A stretch of 36,172 bases of DNA from Flavobacteriales bacterium (GTDB lineage Bacteria; Bacteroidota; Bacteroidia; Flavobacteriales_E; Vicingaceae), in contig JACJZB010000011.1 of NCBI GenBank assembly GCA_020635815.1, positions 1 through 36,172 of the forward strand, in the 5' to 3' direction. The position numbers and the translations under genes were made by a program. The notes under the pieces are model-generated. The model searched no databases, was not told the DNA's origin, and saw only the letters and a list, made by a program, of their open reading frames with translations. This document shows positions 16,705 through 24,045 of this stretch, piece by piece. Within the stretch, counting starts at the first letter, position 1, and every line of letters begins with the position of its first letter.

Positions 16705-17688
16705 ATGAAACAAAATTTTTCATCAATCACTGATTTATTAGATGAATTAAAAAGACTTCTAATTATAAATAATATAGAAGATTCTTTAAAAATTACTGAG
16801 CAAAAATTTCCGTTTGGATTTATAATAGGTAACCCACGTAGTGGTACTACTTTTTTTACAGAGTACTTAGCAAATTCAGGGTGTTTTTCATACCCAACAA
16901 ACACTTTAGCAAGATTTTCTTATGCACCTTATATTGGAGCTTTAGTTCAACAATTATTGTTTAATAAAGATTTTGATCCATTAAATGAATTAAATTATAC
17001 AGATTCTTCTATTTTGTACAAATCAAATCTTGGGAAAACATCAGGTTTTCTAGCTCCAAATGAATTTCAGCATTTCTTCAGAAATTATATTTCGAACTAT
17101 TTTCCTGAGTATATTAACCAAGAAGAATTTAAAAAGATTGATTTTAAAGAAATGAAAAGGAATCTATGTTTGATTGAAAATGTTTTTCAGCAGCCATTTA
17201 TTACAAAAGCAATAATGATTCAATATAACTTGGTTGATTTTTATAAAGAAATACCTAATAGTATTTTCTTTTATTTAAAGCGTGATCCTTTCTATGTCAT
17301 GCAATCTATTTATATGGCAAGAGAAAAATATTATGGTGATTTAAGTAAGTGGTGGTCAGTAAAACCAAAAGAGCATGAATCATTAAAAAACATGGATGTT
17401 TATCATCAAATTGCTGGTCAAGTATTTTATACTGATTTATCTATCCAACAAAGCCTAGAACAAATCCCTGAAGATAATAAGTTATTAATTGATTATGAGG
17501 ATTTTTGTGTGAATCCACAAAAATATTTTCAAAAAATAAAAGAACTTTATAAAGAAAAAAATATTGAATTTAATTCCGATAAAAAAGGTGTAGAAAACTT
17601 ATTTCAGAATAGCAATGTATTGAAGATTAAAAAATCAGAATTTAGTCGACTTAAAGATGCATATATTGATTTAAAAGAAAGCTTATGA
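16705..17688 (+). CDS. Sulfotransferase
   Basis: A 327-aa PAPS-dependent sulfotransferase. The 5'-phosphosulfate loop GNPRSGTTFF is at about residues 42-51, and the 3'-phosphate region FFYLKRDPFYVMQSIY is near 190-205. DYEDFCVNP, about 60 residues further on, fits the family pattern for the C-terminal helix. It is distinct from the 210-aa sulfotransferase at 8178 (different size and loop), so two sulfate acceptors or steps are likely. It overlaps the pyruvyl transferase by 4 bases, tying it to the polysaccharide operon. Confidence 0.88.
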   Translation: MKQNFSSITDLLDELKRLLIINNIEDSLKITEQKFPFGFIIGNPRSGTTFFTEYLANSGCFSYPTNTLARFSYAPYIGALVQQLLFNKDFDPLNELNYTDSSILYKSNLGKTSGFLAPNEFQHFFRNYISNYFPEYINQEEFKKIDFKEMKRNLCLIENVFQQPFITKAIMIQYNLVDFYKEIPNSIFFYLKRDPFYVMQSIYMAREKYYGDLSKWWSVKPKEHESLKNMDVYHQIAGQVFYTDLSIQQSLEQIPEDNKLLIDYEDFCVNPQKYFQKIKELYKEKNIEFNSDKKGVENLFQNSNVLKIKKSEFSRLKDAYIDLKESL

Positions 17689-18953
17689 AAAAAACGATGA
17701 TAATTGGACTTGGTCCTGAATATAATTACCCTAACAAGGTTGAATTATGGCGAGCTGAAAACACGAGATATGCCAGTAATCATGGAGCTTCATTAATTTC
17801 TAGAGCATTACTTAAACAATTTAATGGAGAGCATGTTGAAACTAGTGAATTTAACAAAATAGATGAGCTTAACGAGAAATTCGACCAATGTATTATAGCA
17901 TTCGCTACTCATATTACTAGCTGGAGAGATGTGTCTGTGTATACTAATTTTATAGAAAAACTTAAAATACCAGTTTATGCTTTTTCATTAGGAGTACAAG
18001 ATTATTCAGGATCTGCTACAAGTATTATTAAAATTCATCCTTCACTTAAAAGGTTATTAGAAATAGTTTCTGATCGTTCTAAATTGTTAGGGACAAGAGG
18101 TCATTATACCGCAAGTATATTGTATAAAAATGGGTTTAAAAACGTTGTTCCTATTGGTTGTCCAACTATGTATTGGAATTTAAATAGGGATTTAAAAATT
18201 AATAAATCAAAAACATTCAATAATCCAGCAGTTGTTTATCATAGAACTATTGCAGGAAATGAAGGGTTTCATTTATTAAATTCCGTACCTCTAGTAGGGC
18301 AAGATTTTTTGGATGAAGTTGTATTTACTTCTAATCTTCAAAATGATGGGAGTCTTCTTCAAAATGAAACAAAAGCTTATAAAAAACAAGGGAATTATAA
18401 TGAAATAATGAATCTTATTAAAAATAATGGTGTTTTTCATTATACATTCCAAGAATGGTTTGATTATCTTAAAACAAGAGATTTTGTAGTAGGCCCTAGA
18501 CTTCATGGCTGTATTGGATCATTAATACAAGGTGTTCCAGCAGTTATGTTCGCAAGAGATCTGAGAGTTCAGGAAATAGCTCAGTTTTTTAATATCCCAT
18601 ATTTAAAGTACGAAGAATTGCAATTGAAATCCTCAATTCAACAAATTTACGATGAGGCAGATTTTGATGCTTTTAATAAAACTTATTCGTTAAGATATGA
18701 TAATTATGTCAATTTTTTAAATGAAAATAAATTGGAACATAATTTAGAAAATTCTACACTTAACGAATCTTATGTTTATTCAGTCGAAGATTTAAGAACG
18801 GTAAATTTTATTTTGAATAGCGATGTTCAAGAACTAAAAATTAAACTTGATAAATTTGAAAGAGGATTGAGAACAGCAAATATTTTGTACGAATTTTTTG
18901 AAAAATTGCCTTTTGCAAAGAAGATAGGGAAATCTACAGAAAATTCTAAATAA
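17685..18953 (+). CDS. Polysaccharide pyruvyl transferase family protein
   Basis: A 422-aa protein of the PS_pyruv_trans family (GT-B-like fold), expected to add a pyruvate ketal from phosphoenolpyruvate to a sugar of the repeat unit. Supporting features are the N-terminal IIGLGPEYN strand-loop, SLGVQDYSG (about 105-113), GTRGHYTASILYKNGF (about 140-155) and the strongly conserved GPRLHGCIGSLIQGVPA (about 270-286). The last 60 residues form a charged helix-rich tail beyond the usual domain. It is coupled to the sulfotransferase upstream (ATGA) and directly abuts the GT2 gene (stop TAA, then ATG). Confidence 0.88.
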   Translation: MKKTMIIGLGPEYNYPNKVELWRAENTRYASNHGASLISRALLKQFNGEHVETSEFNKIDELNEKFDQCIIAFATHITSWRDVSVYTNFIEKLKIPVYAFSLGVQDYSGSATSIIKIHPSLKRLLEIVSDRSKLLGTRGHYTASILYKNGFKNVVPIGCPTMYWNLNRDLKINKSKTFNNPAVVYHRTIAGNEGFHLLNSVPLVGQDFLDEVVFTSNLQNDGSLLQNETKAYKKQGNYNEIMNLIKNNGVFHYTFQEWFDYLKTRDFVVGPRLHGCIGSLIQGVPAVMFARDLRVQEIAQFFNIPYLKYEELQLKSSIQQIYDEADFDAFNKTYSLRYDNYVNFLNENKLEHNLENSTLNESYVYSVEDLRTVNFILNSDVQELKIKLDKFERGLRTANILYEFFEKLPFAKKIGKSTENSK

Positions 18954-19913
18954 ATGACAATAGTTAAGGAACAACAAACTGATAATATTCCATTAGTAAG
19001 TATTTGTTGTGTTACTTATAATCATGAGAAATATATAAGACAAACTCTTGAGGGATTTGTTATACAACAAACAACCTTCCCATTTGAAATTATTATTTAT
19101 GATGACGCATCAACCGATTCCACTCAGGATATTATAAGAGAGTTTGTCGAAAAACATTCTCATTTGTTTAAACCAATCTATCAGAAAGAAAATCAGTTCT
19201 CAAAAGTAAAATCAGGAATGAATCCAAGATTTACTTTTCCACACTCTAGAGGAAAGTATATTGCATTATGTGAAGGAGATGATTATTGGATAGATTCACT
19301 AAAACTACAAAAACAGGTCAATTTTTTAGAAGCAAACCCAGAATATAATATTTGTTTTCATAACGCTGTAATTTCTATAGAAAATATTATTCAAGATGAA
19401 AGGATTTATAAACCAAATAGAAAGAAAGATATAACAATTCTTGATTTATTGAGAGGAGACTATACCAAAACATGTTGTAGTGTTTTCAGGTATAACCATG
19501 GAATGTTTGAAGGTCGTTTTGAGTTACTTCAAGACACTGTAATGTTTATGATTTGCTTAGAAAATGATGCCAAAGCTTATTATCTCGATGAAGTGATGGC
19601 CGTGTACCGTATTCATGAAGGAGGGGTATGGGGTTTAAAATCAAAACTTAACAAACTGATGTCGAGTGTTAAAATATATGAACATCTTTTAACCACTTAC
19701 ACACAACAAAATTACAACAAGATAATTAACAACAAACTAAAAAAACTATCTGTAGAAATCAGTTTTATTTATCTAAAAGACAAAGATCTTAAAGCGTTTT
19801 TTAACTGGCAAAAAATATCCTTTCGTTATTATTCTTCCAGTTCCTACAAAATTTATTTCAAATTATTCCGAAAGTATTTCTTTAACAAAAATCTTTACAA
19901 AAATAAAATATAG
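18954..19913 (+). CDS. Family 2 glycosyltransferase
   Basis: A 319-aa GT-A fold inverting glycosyltransferase. The nucleotide-sugar site is SICCVTYNHEKYIRQTLE (16-33), followed by IIYDDASTDST (Asp50-Asp51). The metal-binding region is GKYIALCEGDDYW (Asp109-Asp110). The C-terminal third is basic and rich in Tyr and Phe, suggesting a peripheral membrane position near the lipid-linked acceptor. The ATG follows the pyruvyl transferase stop with no gap. It is the last gene of this operon half; terminator-like structures follow at 19933-19970. Confidence 0.93.
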   Translation: MTIVKEQQTDNIPLVSICCVTYNHEKYIRQTLEGFVIQQTTFPFEIIIYDDASTDSTQDIIREFVEKHSHLFKPIYQKENQFSKVKSGMNPRFTFPHSRGKYIALCEGDDYWIDSLKLQKQVNFLEANPEYNICFHNAVISIENIIQDERIYKPNRKKDITILDLLRGDYTKTCCSVFRYNHGMFEGRFELLQDTVMFMICLENDAKAYYLDEVMAVYRIHEGGVWGLKSKLNKLMSSVKIYEHLLTTYTQQNYNKIINNKLKKLSVEISFIYLKDKDLKAFFNWQKISFRYYSSSSYKIYFKLFRKYFFNKNLYKNKI

Positions 19914-19932
19914 CCATTAGTATCTGCTATAA

Positions 19933-19970
19933 ATACCTAAAGGTAAATTAGGTATCCTTACCTAATTTTT
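19933..19970 (+). terminator. Terminator-like hairpin with a competing upstream hairpin
   Basis: AAATTAGGTA (19945-19954) and TACCTAATTT (19959-19968) form a perfect 10-bp stem with loop TCCT, ending in TT. An overlapping alternative pairs ATACCTAA (19933-19940) with TTAGGTAT (19948-19955). The two folds exclude each other, as in attenuators. It lies 20 bases after the GT2 stop and about 80 before the next start codon. Confidence 0.55.
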
Positions 19971-20013
19971 ACTAAATGGGTAAAAAAAGAAGAAAGAATC
20001 CAACCTTTTTCAA

Positions 20014-20021
20014 TAGATTTG
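20014..20021 (+). promoter_or_regulatory. Putative -7 box for the lectin-like T9SS gene
   Basis: TAGATTTG matches TAnnTTTG and lies 30 bases before the ATG at 20052. A TTG at -33 is missing. Confidence 0.4.
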
Positions 20022-20051
20022 CGTTATATAGTTATACAAAAAAATATTCTT

Positions 20052-23036
20052 ATGAAAAATATACTTACATTTTCTCTGATTCTTGCATCAACATTGCTTT
20101 TTGCTCAAACAGGTCCTGCTGGTGTGGGAAATTCTTCTTCCAATGTAATTTGGTTAGATGGTAATATTCTTAACTATTCTACCATTCCCTCTATTTCTTC
20201 ATGGCCCGATCAATCTGGTAACGGAAATGATTTTTCACAAGGCACCTCATCTAGACAACCAAGTAGAGTTACATATAGTGGTTTTTTTGGTGTTCGATTT
20301 GATGGAGGCGACTGGATTAACAATGCAGGAATAGCTGCATTAAATGCCAATACCCATTCACAGTTTATTGTTTACAACGGTTCTAAAGCAAATCATACTG
20401 GGATGTTGTTTGAAAGTTCTTTTACACAAAGTAATCAGTTTTTCAGAACCTTTCGTACAAATACAGGTGATATTAAATCTTGGGTATTAAATAATGTTGG
20501 TGGTATTGTTTCTAATTCTACAACCAATTCATCAGCTTTTCAAATTGTATCGTCCATTTGGAATGGTAGTGGTCAAACATTTAACAGTTATAAAAATGGA
20601 ACTTCAATTGGTTCACAAGTTGGAGCAAACGGTAACCCAACAGGTAATTATAAAAACAGCATCGGAGCTTCTGCAAATGGTAGCTATAGATTCGATGGAG
20701 ATATGGGTGAAGTAATCGTTTACAACACTGTATTAAACTCTGCTCAACATAACATTGTAAACAATTATTTATCGTCTAAATTTAATATAACATTAGGTAC
20801 CGACTTATACACTTATGACGTTACTCATAAATACGAAGTTTTTGGAATTGGACAAGAGGTTGATGGAAACAACTTAACCGCACAAGGGAAAGGAGTTGTT
20901 CAATTATCAACTGGCTCATTGGGTAATGGAGATTACGTTTTATCTGGACACGACAACACCAATTTATCATTAACTACCAATGATGTTCCAGTTGCTTTAA
21001 CTGGTGGTTCAAGGTTAAGCAGAACATGGCGAGCTGATATTACAGGTACTCCAGGTGCAATTGATGTTTCTTTTAATGTTTCGTCATTACCATTGCCTTC
21101 AGGAAGTTACTATCTTTTAGTAGAATCGGCCAACGGTATTTTTAATGATGGTGGTGTAACCCAATATGGACCGTTTGCTGATATAGCTGGAACAGTAACC
21201 TTTAGTGGTGTAACATTAACTGATGGTGATTATTATACATTAGCTAGTGGTACCGCAAGCACAATTCTATCTGTGAAAACAGGCTATTGGGATGTTGCAT
21301 CTACCTGGGATTGTAATTGTGTACCAACTTCATCTAATGACGTAACTGTTGTTGCTGGGCATACTGTAACGGCTAGAACTGCTGTAGGTGTTAAAAACAT
21401 CACCATTGCTGGAAACTTAAACACAACTTTAACACCAACCTTTGATGTGTTTGGAGACTATACCGTAAATGGATCAGGAACAGTTTCTCATAAAACCATT
21501 ACGTTTAAAGGAACTTCCACGCAAAAAATAACCAATAATACCGCTACAACAATCCCATTTAATGTATTGATAATCAACAACACAACAAATGTTGAGTTGT
21601 ATACCGGTAAATTTTCAGTTTCAAACTACATTTCAGTTACTGCTGGTCAATTAAAAAACATTAGTGGAACTTTTACCATATTATCTGATGCTTCAAAAAC
21701 AGCTGTAATTTTTAACAGTGCTAATGGTTTTTCTGGTGAGTTTGTGGTACAACGATATATTTCTCAACGAAACGAAGGATGGGGTAACATTTCATCACCA
21801 GTAACCAATAATCATTTACGTGATTGGGATTCTAACCCAACTGCAACAGCTCGAGAGCTTTACATGTGTGGTGTTAATGGGTTTTCAGGAAATTGTGGAG
21901 GATGGAAATCCGTATCATACTACGATGCTTCAATACAAACCTATGTTGATATAACTGATACATCGTATGTTCTTTCGCCAGGAAAAGCAATTGAATTATG
22001 GTTGGCTGATGATACTGCAACCTTTTTCAATACTACAATAGACTCTAGGGGAACACCAAACTTTGGTAATGTAAATGTAGCTGTTTTGAACGGAGATAAT
22101 TTAGTTGGAAACCCCTACCAAGCATGGGTAAAATGGACCAGTTTAACTAAACCAACTTTAAGCAATTCATATTCCATTTGGAATACTAATAATGGGAGTT
22201 TTGATACAAAAACGTCAGGTTCAATACCTCCTCATCAAGGATTTTGGGTAGAGAGTACAGGTGCTGGCACACTAACTTTTACAGAGGCATCAAAATCTTC
22301 TTCTGCTTCGAGTACATTTTGGAAAACAAATAACGACGAAGATACTGAACCATTTATATTTACTGAATGTAAGTTAAAGGTGAGAAGTAATAATTACCCT
22401 TACGCTCATGAACTAAAGTTACGTTTGAACGATTTAGCTAAAATAGAAACTGACGAATTTGATGCAAATTTTAAAATGAGTTTAATACACGAAGCACCAA
22501 GTATTACCGCTACAAGCTTAAACTCAAAAAGACCATTAGCAATAAATTCATTTAATGCTGAAAATGATGTAGTTATTCCAATAACTGTAAAAGTTGGTAT
22601 TGAAGGTTCTCATATTATTGAAGCTATTGATTTTGAAAAATTTTCTGAAGTATACACAGAGGTGATATTAGTTGACACAAAAACATCAACAAACTACAAC
22701 TTAAAAAATACCAAACAAATTGAAGTTAAATTGAATACCGACGAGGAAGATAATCGTTTTGAATTACGATTATCTAAAACCAACTCAATGATTACTAATG
22801 GTTTCTCAGGAATTAATATTTACAAATCAGCTGAATTTACAGTTATTGAATTTGATGAATTGTCATCTACTTACGATGTTTCAATTGTTAATTTGTTAGG
22901 TCAAAAAGTAGTCAATGATTATTTAAACAACAACACTAATAAATTGTTAATTCCAAATAGTAGCTTACCAGCTGGAATAAATATTATAACAGTTAGAGAT
23001 TACAACAATGTTTCAGTAAAAAAAATAAATTATTAA
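20052..23036 (+). CDS. Secreted LamG/concanavalin-like protein with a T9SS-type C-terminus
   Basis: A 994-aa exported protein. The ATG at 20052 gives a clean signal peptide (MKNILTFSLILASTLLFAQ); a TTG start 33 bases upstream is possible but would mask it. Next come a concanavalin A/LamG-like domain (about 30-250, with WLDGN, WPDQSGNGNDF, VRFDGG, GDMGEVIVYN) and a middle domain seen in many Bacteroidota surface proteins (about 255-400, FGIGQEVDG). Then follow beta-helix or adhesin-like regions (about 405-560), a stretch with SPGKAIELWL and GNPYQAW (about 635-700), and a C-terminal sorting-like domain (about 915-994: VSIVNLLGQKV, LPAGINIITV). It is likely T9SS-secreted and may bind the polysaccharide (inference from the lectin-like fold and position). 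It interrupts the sugar-enzyme genes. Confidence 0.88.
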   Translation: MKNILTFSLILASTLLFAQTGPAGVGNSSSNVIWLDGNILNYSTIPSISSWPDQSGNGNDFSQGTSSRQPSRVTYSGFFGVRFDGGDWINNAGIAALNANTHSQFIVYNGSKANHTGMLFESSFTQSNQFFRTFRTNTGDIKSWVLNNVGGIVSNSTTNSSAFQIVSSIWNGSGQTFNSYKNGTSIGSQVGANGNPTGNYKNSIGASANGSYRFDGDMGEVIVYNTVLNSAQHNIVNNYLSSKFNITLGTDLYTYDVTHKYEVFGIGQEVDGNNLTAQGKGVVQLSTGSLGNGDYVLSGHDNTNLSLTTNDVPVALTGGSRLSRTWRADITGTPGAIDVSFNVSSLPLPSGSYYLLVESANGIFNDGGVTQYGPFADIAGTVTFSGVTLTDGDYYTLASGTASTILSVKTGYWDVASTWDCNCVPTSSNDVTVVAGHTVTARTAVGVKNITIAGNLNTTLTPTFDVFGDYTVNGSGTVSHKTITFKGTSTQKITNNTATTIPFNVLIINNTTNVELYTGKFSVSNYISVTAGQLKNISGTFTILSDASKTAVIFNSANGFSGEFVVQRYISQRNEGWGNISSPVTNNHLRDWDSNPTATARELYMCGVNGFSGNCGGWKSVSYYDASIQTYVDITDTSYVLSPGKAIELWLADDTATFFNTTIDSRGTPNFGNVNVAVLNGDNLVGNPYQAWVKWTSLTKPTLSNSYSIWNTNNGSFDTKTSGSIPPHQGFWVESTGAGTLTFTEASKSSSASSTFWKTNNDEDTEPFIFTECKLKVRSNNYPYAHELKLRLNDLAKIETDEFDANFKMSLIHEAPSITATSLNSKRPLAINSFNAENDVVIPITVKVGIEGSHIIEAIDFEKFSEVYTEVILVDTKTSTNYNLKNTKQIEVKLNTDEEDNRFELRLSKTNSMITNGFSGINIYKSAEFTVIEFDELSSTYDVSIVNLLGQKVVNDYLNNNTNKLLIPNSSLPAGINIITVRDYNNVSVKKINY

Positions 23037-23067
23037 CCAACCATTTGGTACTTTAGAACGTATTTAA

Positions 23068-23097
23068 TTGTGTAATAAAAAAATTATATTAAATTTG
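23068..23097 (+). promoter_or_regulatory. Consensus Bacteroidota promoter for the mini exosortase substrate
   Basis: TTG (23068-23070), exactly 19 bases, then TAAATTTG (23090-23097): a full match to TTG-N19-TAnnTTTG, the best in the window. The ATG of the 76-aa protein follows 17 bases after the -7 box. Confidence 0.7.
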
Positions 23098-23114
23098 CCC
23101 ACGTTCAAAAATTT

Positions 23115-23345
23115 ATGAAAAACCTGAAACAGTATATATTTACTTTATTATTTTTAATAGCAATAAGTTTTGTTAACAATGCATTTGCTGCTGGACCTCC
23201 TGGTGCCCCAACTCGAGGTGGTGGTGGTCCACCATGTTGGCCACCGCCATGTGTGCCAATAGATGGAGGGATTTCTTTCCTTCTTTTTGCAGGAGCATTA
23301 TACGGAAGTAAAAAAGTATACGATATATCTAAAAAGGCTGAATAA
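23115..23345 (+). CDS. Mini secreted protein with PIDGG-type C-terminal sorting signal (probable exosortase substrate)
   Basis: A 76-aa protein built almost only of targeting signals. Residues 1-25 are a Sec signal peptide (ending NNAFA). About 22 Gly/Pro-rich residues with two Cys (C41, C46) follow, then PIDGG (48-52), a short hydrophobic segment (53-63) and a basic tail with KK (66-67). This tripartite end (motif, membrane helix, positive tail) is the hallmark of exosortase substrates. The PID-type signal is, from memory, the Bacteroidota counterpart of PEP-CTERM. XrtF at 9279-9806 is the obvious candidate processor. The gene is monocistronic, with a consensus promoter and a terminator that begins in its last codons, so it may be strongly expressed. 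Its function after processing is unknown. Confidence 0.8.
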   Translation: MKNLKQYIFTLLFLIAISFVNNAFAAGPPGAPTRGGGGPPCWPPPCVPIDGGISFLLFAGALYGSKKVYDISKKAE

Positions 23346-23360
23346 TTTCAGCCTTTTTTT
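23336..23360 (+). terminator. Terminator overlapping the end of the 76-aa gene
   Basis: GGCTGAA (23336-23342), loop TAAT, TTCAGCC (23347-23353), then seven T (23354-23360). The TAA stop (23343-23345) is in the loop. This is a canonical intrinsic terminator. Confidence 0.9.
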
Positions 23361-23368
23361 TATTTCCC

Positions 23369-23472
23369 TACCGTCATTACGAAGAAGGTACGACTGAAGT
23401 AATCTGCCTAATCGAAGGACAGATTACTTCGGTGCCAACTCACAATGCAAACCCAATACCTCGCAATGACGT
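23369..23472. repeat. 104-bp nested-palindrome repeat, copy A
   Basis: Runs from TACCGTCATTACG to CGCAATGACGT. The outer arms CGTCATTACGA and TCGCAATGACG pair with one mismatch. The inner arms GAAGTAATCTG (23396-23406) and CAGATTACTTC (23420-23430) pair perfectly with a 13-base loop. An unpaired segment CCAACTCACAATGCAAACCC lies on the right side. It differs from copy B at only 4 positions. It starts 9 bases after the T-run of the preceding terminator. Confidence 0.92.
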
Positions 23473-23513
23473 TCAATTAAAAATGTCATAAATTCGCAAT
23501 AAAAATTAAATAA

Positions 23514-23804
23514 ATGGAAAGAGGTGGATTTACCTACATCACAACCAATAAAAACAATACTGTTTTATATATTGGTGTTATTAGTGATTTAAAAATTAGA
23601 GTTCACCAACACAAAACCAAACATTTTGCAACCAGCTTTACTGCAAAATACAACATTGACAAACTAGTGTATTTTGAATTTTTTAGTAGAATTGAAGAAG
23701 CAATTGCTCGAGAAAAACAATTAAAAGCAGGTTCAAGAAAAAAGAAACTGGATTTAATTAATTCAAAAAATCCTGAATGGAAAGATTTATTTGATGAATT
23801 GTAA
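23514..23804 (+). CDS. Small GIY-YIG nuclease (YhbQ/UPF0213-like)
   Basis: A 96-aa single-domain GIY-YIG endonuclease. The two motif strands are YIT (Tyr8) and YIG (Tyr19-Gly21), the catalytic Arg is R29 in DLKIRVHQHK, and the metal-binding Glu is probably E68 in AIAREKQLK. The end KAGSRKKKLDLINS...NPEWKDL is typical of the short family common in Bacteroidota. All expected catalytic residues are present, so it is probably active on DNA. There is no separate DNA-binding domain. It sits alone between two 104-bp repeats (copies A and B), about 41 bases after A and 22 before B. It interrupts the polysaccharide locus and has no metabolic link to it. A repeat-mobilising or homing-like role is possible; a housekeeping repair role is the alternative. 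Confidence 0.9.
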   Translation: MERGGFTYITTNKNNTVLYIGVISDLKIRVHQHKTKHFATSFTAKYNIDKLVYFEFFSRIEEAIAREKQLKAGSRKKKLDLINSKNPEWKDLFDEL

Positions 23805-23826
23805 AACAATCGTTATTGCTTCTCCT

Positions 23827-23930
23827 TACCGTCATTACGAAGGAGGTACGACTGAAGTAATCTACCTAATCAATGGACAGATTACTTCGGTGCCAACTCA
23901 CAATGCAAACCCAATACCTCGCAATGACGT
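23827..23930. repeat. 104-bp nested-palindrome repeat, copy B
   Basis: Same length and orientation as copy A, with four substitutions: one in the left outer arm (GAAGGAGG for GAAGAAGG), one at the inner-arm tip, and two in the inner loop. The inner stem is 10 bp here (GAAGTAATCT/AGATTACTTC). Two of the four changes fall in the loop, so the fold is kept. Confidence 0.92.
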
Positions 23931-23993
23931 GTGAAGAAATTAGTTCGCAATAATAGTACAGATGAAAAGCTACAACCTTTACAACTATTTAGC

Positions 23994-24024
23994 TTGTAAA
24001 ACCGTTCTAATATTGTTTACTTTG
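23994..24024 (+). promoter_or_regulatory. Putative promoter for the right half of the polysaccharide cluster
   Basis: TTG (23994-23996), a 20-base spacer and TTACTTTG (24017-24024; one mismatch to TAnnTTTG). The ATG at 24046 follows 21 bases later, so the amidotransferase operon probably has its own start separate from the left half. Confidence 0.45.
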
Positions 24025-24045
24025 TTGCTGTAAAAAAAATCAAAA

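Larger units (their letters stand above)
23369..23930 (+). mobile_element. GIY-YIG gene bracketed by direct nested-palindrome repeats: candidate mobile unit
   Basis: One small GIY-YIG nuclease gene sits between two 104-bp direct repeats, 458 bp apart start to start, with no other gene inside. Copy similarity (100 of 104 bases) and nested palindromes are what one expects of REP/MITE-like sequences moved by a linked nuclease. No DDE or other transposase and no clear target-site duplication are visible. Calling it mobile is an inference. Confidence 0.5.

Noticed and set aside
20019..20051. Upstream TTG start for the lectin-like protein
   Set aside because: It would add 11 residues ahead of a clear signal peptide and overlaps the predicted -7 promoter box; the ATG at 20052 is better.
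19976..20164. 62-aa ORF starting at 19976
   Set aside because: Overlaps the signal-peptide region of the lectin-like gene in another frame and has no family resemblance.
23369..23930. CRISPR or classical insertion sequence
   Set aside because: Only two copies of a 104-bp repeat with a protein gene between them, no spacer array, no cas genes, no DDE transposase and no terminal target duplication visible.
23493..23951. Shared TTCGCAAT octamer after both 104-bp repeats as part of the element
   Set aside because: The distance to the repeat end differs (22 versus 15 bases) and the surrounding bases do not align, so chance in AT-rich DNA is likely.
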